This document shows positions 59,852 to 64,000 of a DNA stretch of 64,000 nt, piece by piece. The position numbers were made by a program, and so were the translations under genes. A model generated the notes under the pieces. It saw only the letters and a list, made by a program, of their open reading frames with translations. It had not been told where the DNA came from and searched no databases. Location: contig NZ_DATLJA010000022.1 of the NCBI RefSeq assembly GCF_035539115.1, positions 1-64,000 of the forward strand, read 5' to 3'. The stretch is from Desulfitobacterium_A sp035539115. Lineage in GTDB: Bacteria > Bacillota > Desulfitobacteriia > Desulfitobacteriales > Desulfitobacteriaceae. The first letter of the stretch is position 1, and each line of letters opens with the position of its first letter.

Positions 59852-61717
59852 TTATTTTCTGATATCTCCTTCCGGGTCTATAGCCCGTAGACACTCCAGT
59901 TCTTCGCGAGAAGGAGGAGGCAACACCATGACCTTATCACTAATCTCCAAATCCCATCCACATGTCTCTTGCGCCTCTTGAATAGCCGTATCCAAGCTTT
60001 TTCCCTCTGGGACAAAACAACCCATTAATTTAAACGTTTCGTCTGCACTACTACGCTGCATAATCGCTTTGTCCGTAACAATTACCCGAACTCTGTCCCC
60101 GTTACCCGTAACAAATGAAACCCCATCAACTAAACGCTTCGGAGAATGCGTAATAACAATGATTACTTCACCTGCAGTCGAAGCGACATCATTTGATCCA
60201 CCGCCACTCGTCAAGAAGAGATTCTTCTCGGGAATCTTGGTCGAATTGAAATTACCAAACTGATCAACCTGAGCCGCACCGAGAAGGCCAAGACACTGAG
60301 TGCCATCACTCCCCACGATGCAACCCAGAACATCCAGAAAGTTGGTTTGCATTTTACTCGTCGGAATATTGGCGTAGTTGAAGATATATGGATCACCTAA
60401 TTGAGGATAGTAACCGTAAAATCCCGTTTCAGTGAGCAATTCCCACTGAGAAGTGCATTCTTTGTCAAGATATTTTGCTAGCCAGCTTGCTAAATGGGCT
60501 GTCCCTATACCTGCTAGTAGAGTGGGAAAAGCACCAGAAGAAACTTTTTTCAGAATTACCCGGGCTGCGTTAATCATCAGAAATTCACTTTTGATTATGG
60601 GTTCCTCATCATTAATGTCAGGCCTATTTGTAGCTATAGCAGCATCCGCAGGAGCCTCATTATTCTTCAGCGCATAGCGTAATTTTTCCAGCCTACGATG
60701 ACCCACCTTTTCTAAATACGACTGTTGTGTCGTAGTCATTACCCATTCTCGCATCCATAAATCAAGCGTTTCGGCACTAGAAGCAGCTGCCCTAAACTGA
60801 TGACGCATTTCATAATCCTCGCTATAGCCAAGATCCTGTAAAGTGGGTATACCTTCAACAGACATCCCTTGAGGGTGCGCCCCAAAAAGGACTACGGAGA
60901 CACTTTTAACCAGATGACCTGGAACCTTTACGTAATTACTGAGTTTGCGGATTTCAGAGGTTGATACAATCTTTTCTACTGTAACGATAACACCCTGTTT
61001 GGCAGCGTAAGCTCCCCACATATTTTCACCAAAAGGGGGACCAATGACCGTATTACCATACGCATCTGCCACTAACCCGTGAACAATGGCCAAGTCAGGG
61101 TTTAAAGCGCGTACCACGGCAGTTTCTTTACCTGAGAAAGGATCAGTCACTACCCTGAAGGACTCAGGATTTTCATGCAACAGTCCACTCCCAAGCAAAG
61201 AATTCGTAGCAATATATGGTAAATGCAGCGCCCCAGCCAACAGCCCTAAAGTAGCCGTCAGGTTCGTCCAACATTCATAGTCGATCTTATTATCTTTAAA
61301 AGCCTGTTGAAGAAAACGATTTGGCGCAGGCGACGGGTAAGTATCCCCAATAAACCCCGCAATCATTTTGTCAACAAGCCCAGCCCACGATAGCATAATT
61401 CCGTATTCCAATATTCCCGTCGCTGTTAGCGTTAAATGCATAGGCTGTTGCCGAAACTGTCGTACGATTTCCATAGCTACAGCATGAGCTCTCGAATGAG
61501 CAAAGGCAAAATGCAAATCCATACCAGGCTTTATATATTGTCTAACGGCTTGCTCTAGAGGGATAATCTTGCTCTTACCCTCTTCGCCAGGCATTTCAGC
61601 GAAATGGCTATTCAATAACCTTACCCCACATTCATCTAAATATTTCGTTAATTTTGGTGAACCAATAATTGTACAATCCCGAGTGAAAAAGAGAGACTTA
61701 AGCTTGGTAGGCAGCAA
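59852..61717 (-). CDS. fused two-domain family I CoA-transferase
   Basis: 621 residues, combining what are usually separate alpha and beta subunits. The N-terminal half carries the alpha-type blocks DLHFAFAHSRAHAVAMEIVR and NPDLAIVHGLVADAYGNTVI. From about 380 the beta-type half follows, with the probable catalytic Glu in WELLTETGFYGYYP and LTSGGGSNDVASTAGEVIIV. It resembles GctAB-type glutaconate or related CoA-transferases. It would activate a carboxylic acid using acetyl-CoA or another donor. The fusion and an N-terminal extension of about 45 residues are unusual. Confidence 0.8.
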   Translation of the reverse strand: MLPTKLKSLFFTRDCTIIGSPKLTKYLDECGVRLLNSHFAEMPGEEGKSKIIPLEQAVRQYIKPGMDLHFAFAHSRAHAVAMEIVRQFRQQPMHLTLTATGILEYGIMLSWAGLVDKMIAGFIGDTYPSPAPNRFLQQAFKDNKIDYECWTNLTATLGLLAGALHLPYIATNSLLGSGLLHENPESFRVVTDPFSGKETAVVRALNPDLAIVHGLVADAYGNTVIGPPFGENMWGAYAAKQGVIVTVEKIVSTSEIRKLSNYVKVPGHLVKSVSVVLFGAHPQGMSVEGIPTLQDLGYSEDYEMRHQFRAAASSAETLDLWMREWVMTTTQQSYLEKVGHRRLEKLRYALKNNEAPADAAIATNRPDINDEEPIIKSEFLMINAARVILKKVSSGAFPTLLAGIGTAHLASWLAKYLDKECTSQWELLTETGFYGYYPQLGDPYIFNYANIPTSKMQTNFLDVLGCIVGSDGTQCLGLLGAAQVDQFGNFNSTKIPEKNLFLTSGGGSNDVASTAGEVIIVITHSPKRLVDGVSFVTGNGDRVRVIVTDKAIMQRSSADETFKLMGCFVPEGKSLDTAIQEAQETCGWDLEISDKVMVLPPPSREELECLRAIDPEGDIRK

Positions 61718-61799
61718 TTACGTTAGTATTGGGTAGAGTTCTTCTTTGAGTAACCCTCACTTGTTGCTTATGCAAAACCTAAGTCTCCGAACAGTTTTA

Positions 61800-62546
61800 T
61801 TAACCGTAAAGTGTCAATCCTCCACTTACACTGATAATCTGACCTGTAATAAAGCTCGCTAAATCAGAAGCAAAGAACACGGCTGCCCCCGCAACCTCCT
61901 CAGGCTCAGCAACCCGTTTTAGTGGAATTGCCTTTTCTAAAGCCTGTCTCATTTTTTCTGGTTGTCCTTGGTATAGTGGTGTGTTGGTGGGACCTGGACA
62001 AATACAATTCACCAGGATGTTATAGCGAGCAACCTCACGAGCCAATGACTTGGTAAACGCAATTACTCCTCCTTTGGCCCCAGCGTACACTGTTTCTCCA
62101 CTACTGCCACCCCTACCGGCGTCACTGGCAATGTTGATAATCTTGCCAGCTTTTTTCTCCATCATGCCGTCAAGCACAGCACGCGAGCAATAAACCACCG
62201 ATTTATAGTTGATATCAATGACTTTGTCCCAATACTCTACCAAGTTCTTCCAAAAAGGCTCAATGATATCCCAGCCCACGCAATTCACTAAAGCGTCAAT
62301 CTCTCCCAGAGTGTCTTGGGTTTGCTTAACCATCGCTGTTACGGACTCAAAATTTGTAACATCTGTGGTCACTGCAACACACTTGCTCCCCAGCTTTTCG
62401 AGCTCTGCACTGGTTACCTTTAAGGCTTCAGTGTTTAGGTCTGCTGTACTTACGTCTGCACCGTAAGAAGCGCACATTAAAGCAATTGCCTTGCCAATAC
62501 CTGAACCTGCTCCTGTTACAATTATATTCTTGCCATCTAAACGCAT
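61800..62546 (-). CDS. SDR-family dehydrogenase, BadH-like
   Basis: About 248 residues from MRLDGKNIIVTGAGSGIGKA, preceded by AAAGGAGGGAAAAATCC; the open frame extends further upstream but without a start signal. Rossmann motif GAGSGIG, catalytic Ser in IASDAGRGGSSGETVYAGAK with the YxxxK pair. VNCVGWDIIEPFWKN, CPGPTNTPLYQGQ and ITGQIISVSGGLTLYG closely resemble 2-hydroxycyclohexanecarboxyl-CoA dehydrogenase (BadH). It would oxidise a hydroxyacyl-CoA to a ketoacyl-CoA. An alicyclic substrate is suggested, not proven. Confidence 0.85.
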   Translation of the reverse strand: MRLDGKNIIVTGAGSGIGKAIALMCASYGADVSTADLNTEALKVTSAELEKLGSKCVAVTTDVTNFESVTAMVKQTQDTLGEIDALVNCVGWDIIEPFWKNLVEYWDKVIDINYKSVVYCSRAVLDGMMEKKAGKIINIASDAGRGGSSGETVYAGAKGGVIAFTKSLAREVARYNILVNCICPGPTNTPLYQGQPEKMRQALEKAIPLKRVAEPEEVAGAAVFFASDLASFITGQIISVSGGLTLYG

Positions 62547-62571
62547 TGGATTTTTCCCTCCTTTAAGTAAG

Positions 62572-63363
62572 CTAGAAACCTTTGAACATCGCCGCTCGTT
62601 TTTCAAGGAAGGCCTTAAGGCCTTCTCCAGCATCCTCTGTCACAAACAACTCACCTAAACCACGTACGTCATAGGCCAAACTAGAACCTCGTTCCAGTTC
62701 CAGAGCAGCGTTGACACACTTTTTAATTTCCGCCACTGCTACTGCTGCCCGCTGAGCCAAATCGCGAGCTAGTTCCAGGGCTGAGTCCATTAGAGTTTCC
62801 GCCGGGCAAACGCCTTCGACTAAACCCAAATTTAAAGCTTCCTGGGCGGAAAGGGCTTTACCCTGCAACATTAACCGAAGTGCCTTCGTTCTACCGATAA
62901 TTCGAACAATCTTCTGAATACCACCTGCGCCTGGCAATAAGCCGAGATTTATCTCAGGCAAACCCATCGTAGCTGTTTCTGCTATAAATCGGAAGTCACA
63001 AAAGAGGGTCAGCTCAGTACCACCACCCATGGAGTGACCGTTAATTGCAGCAATAGTAGGTTTAGGCATATCTTCCAGAATAGAATTGGCAAACTGCAAT
63101 CGCCGGTCGAAATCCAACATTTCTCCAAGATTCTTGGTTTCTGCAATTCCCTTCATCATAGCGATGTCAGCACCAGCCACAAAAACCTTTCGTGAACTTG
63201 TAATGACAACAACCCTTACTTCCGGATCGTTTTTGAGATCCAGAAATGCCGCGACCAACTCCTTAGCCAACTCATTGTTTAAGGCATTGACAGGAGGTCT
63301 ATTGAGGGTTACGCACGCAATATGATCTTTAATATCAATCGTTAATAATTCAAATGCATTCAT
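62572..63363 (-). CDS. enoyl-CoA hydratase/isomerase family protein
   Basis: About 263 residues from the ATG at 63363, with GAGGTGG 5 bases upstream. Crotonase fold: VTLNRPPVNALNNELAKEL, the oxyanion-hole segment VAGADIAMMKGI, GHSMGGGTELTLFCDFR and LPEINLGLLPGAGGIQ with the catalytic Glu. It would hydrate an enoyl-CoA ahead of the BadH-like dehydrogenase encoded next. It starts 18 bases after the amidohydrolase stop. Confidence 0.93.
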   Translation of the reverse strand: MNAFELLTIDIKDHIACVTLNRPPVNALNNELAKELVAAFLDLKNDPEVRVVVITSSRKVFVAGADIAMMKGIAETKNLGEMLDFDRRLQFANSILEDMPKPTIAAINGHSMGGGTELTLFCDFRFIAETATMGLPEINLGLLPGAGGIQKIVRIIGRTKALRLMLQGKALSAQEALNLGLVEGVCPAETLMDSALELARDLAQRAAVAVAEIKKCVNAALELERGSSLAYDVRGLGELFVTEDAGEGLKAFLEKRAAMFKGF

Positions 63364-63380
63364 AAATACCACCTCATCCA

Positions 63381-64000
63381 TTAGTCCTTGAAATTAAAGA
63401 CTTTAGTGGCACATCCATTCAACAATTGTTTCTTTGCTTCTGGTTTTAGTTCTAAGGCATCAATTTGTTTTATGCAGGTAGGCCAGTTAAGAACGGGGAA
63501 ATCCGTACCAAACATGACTTTACCCAGTCCTCTTCCTTTGGTATTTAAAAAAGCTACTAATTTACTATCCCAATACTTCGGGCCATGAGCTGTGGTGCCA
63601 ATATAGATATTTGGATGTTTCCAAGACATAGCGATTAATTCTTCACACCACGGCCAACCGGTATGCGCAGCGACAATCTTTAATTCTGGGAAGTAGAGGG
63701 CAATCTCATCCAGATAGATCGGGCGTCCCATTTCACTGGGCATTGCTTCTGCAGAATGCCCAATTTGCATTACAACAGGGACATCCAGTTCTACACATTT
63801 AGCATAAAAGGGGAAGTATCTTTTATCATTAACGGGTAAACCAAAACCATAAGTGTGCAGATGTGCGCCCACGAAACCAAATTCCTTAACCGCTCGTTCT
63901 AACTCTCGAACTCCATCCATTCTCTCTTCAGGATTGATTCCATGAAGTCCGTATAATCGTGTTGGATGGTCTTTGATCATTTTGTAGACATCCTCAGTTT
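63381..64000 (-). CDS. amidohydrolase 2 (ACMSD-like) family protein, partial
   Basis: The C-terminal 206 codons of a gene that continues beyond the window; the frame stays open through 64000. It is a metal-dependent TIM-barrel of the amidohydrolase-related group: GAHLHTYGFGLPVNDKRYFP, VVMQIGHSAEAM, IVAAHTGWPWCEELI and the late Asp in VMFGTDFPVLNWP. Members decarboxylate or hydrolyse aromatic and cyclic acids (2,3-dihydroxybenzoate, orsellinate, 6-oxocyclohex-1-ene-type relatives). It is the most upstream cluster gene visible. Confidence 0.85.
   Translation of the reverse strand, partial: TEDVYKMIKDHPTRLYGLHGINPEERMDGVRELERAVKEFGFVGAHLHTYGFGLPVNDKRYFPFYAKCVELDVPVVMQIGHSAEAMPSEMGRPIYLDEIALYFPELKIVAAHTGWPWCEELIAMSWKHPNIYIGTTAHGPKYWDSKLVAFLNTKGRGLGKVMFGTDFPVLNWPTCIKQIDALELKPEAKKQLLNGCATKVFNFKD

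Noticed and set aside
1..64000. CRISPR arrays, tRNA and rRNA genes
   Set aside because: I looked for regularly spaced repeats, cloverleaf-like segments and conserved rRNA blocks and saw none. The repeats present are dispersed, inverted or tandem pairs without CRISPR-type spacers.

Overview
The window looks like a chromosomal segment of a spore-forming, mainly anaerobic member of the Bacillota, most like Desulfosporosinus or Desulfitobacterium (Peptococcaceae). This is inferred from gene content: a tri-cistronic Ger-type germinant receptor, a complete anaerobic (cbi-type) corrin pathway, type III glutamine synthetase, an AMP-forming acetyl-CoA synthetase beside an OFA-type carrier, clostridial-type ferredoxin, and cytochrome bd with its cydDC exporter. 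Strong Shine-Dalgarno sequences and many short intrinsic terminators are also typical. I see no tRNA, rRNA or CRISPR array.

Layout. 1-6.9 kb is a decaying accessory region. It holds an IS21 istB remnant, a truncated and twice-frameshifted psd, a gerA/gerC/small/gerB-type germination operon on the minus strand, a frameshifted IS6-family transposase and an integrase relic. 6.9-9.5 kb is the end of a ribosomal operon (truA, an unexpected lipoprotein gene, rplM, rpsI). 9.5-21 kb is a mosaic of small units: acs plus an OFA-family MFS carrier, a 4-oxalocrotonate tautomerase, cooT-cbiO, an AbrB-RelE fusion, trmO, manganese catalase, glnN, a 43-codon gene and an octapeptide-repeat protein. 21-26 kb is a complete branched-chain amino-acid ABC transporter (livKHMGF order on the minus strand). 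26-35 kb carries a hydroxyisobutyrate-dehydrogenase-type enzyme, an orphan PAS histidine kinase, a ferredoxin, a DUF2935 protein, an SLH/YcdB-type cell-wall protein, a lipoprotein and a 14-TM drug exporter. 35-41 kb is cydABDC.

42-57.7 kb is the cobalamin locus, all on the minus strand. In transcription order it runs cbiD, cobalamin riboswitch, cbiET, cbiL, cbiF, cbiG, cbiH, cbiJ, cbiX, cbiC, cbiP, cbiB, cbiA, cobO, pduX-like kinase, cobD. Together these could take a precorrin-2-level precursor through ring contraction to adenosylcobinamide phosphate, including synthesis of the aminopropanol-phosphate arm. Nucleotide-loop genes (cobU/S/T/C) are not in this window. 58-64 kb is a minus-strand acyl-CoA catabolic cluster that leaves the window: amidohydrolase, enoyl-CoA hydratase, BadH-like dehydrogenase, fused two-domain CoA-transferase, thiolase and gamma-carbonic-anhydrase-like protein.

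The least ordinary signals are: two unrelated families of structured intergenic repeats (one about 95-230 bp with a compensated hairpin, four copies; one about 230-290 bp foldback present as an inverted pair around six cbi genes); a single-polypeptide AbrB/SpoVT-RelE/ParE fusion; a protein ending in eight consecutive proline-containing octapeptides; several long leader hairpins (acs, cooT, glnN); and a cobalamin riboswitch placed after, not before, cbiD.
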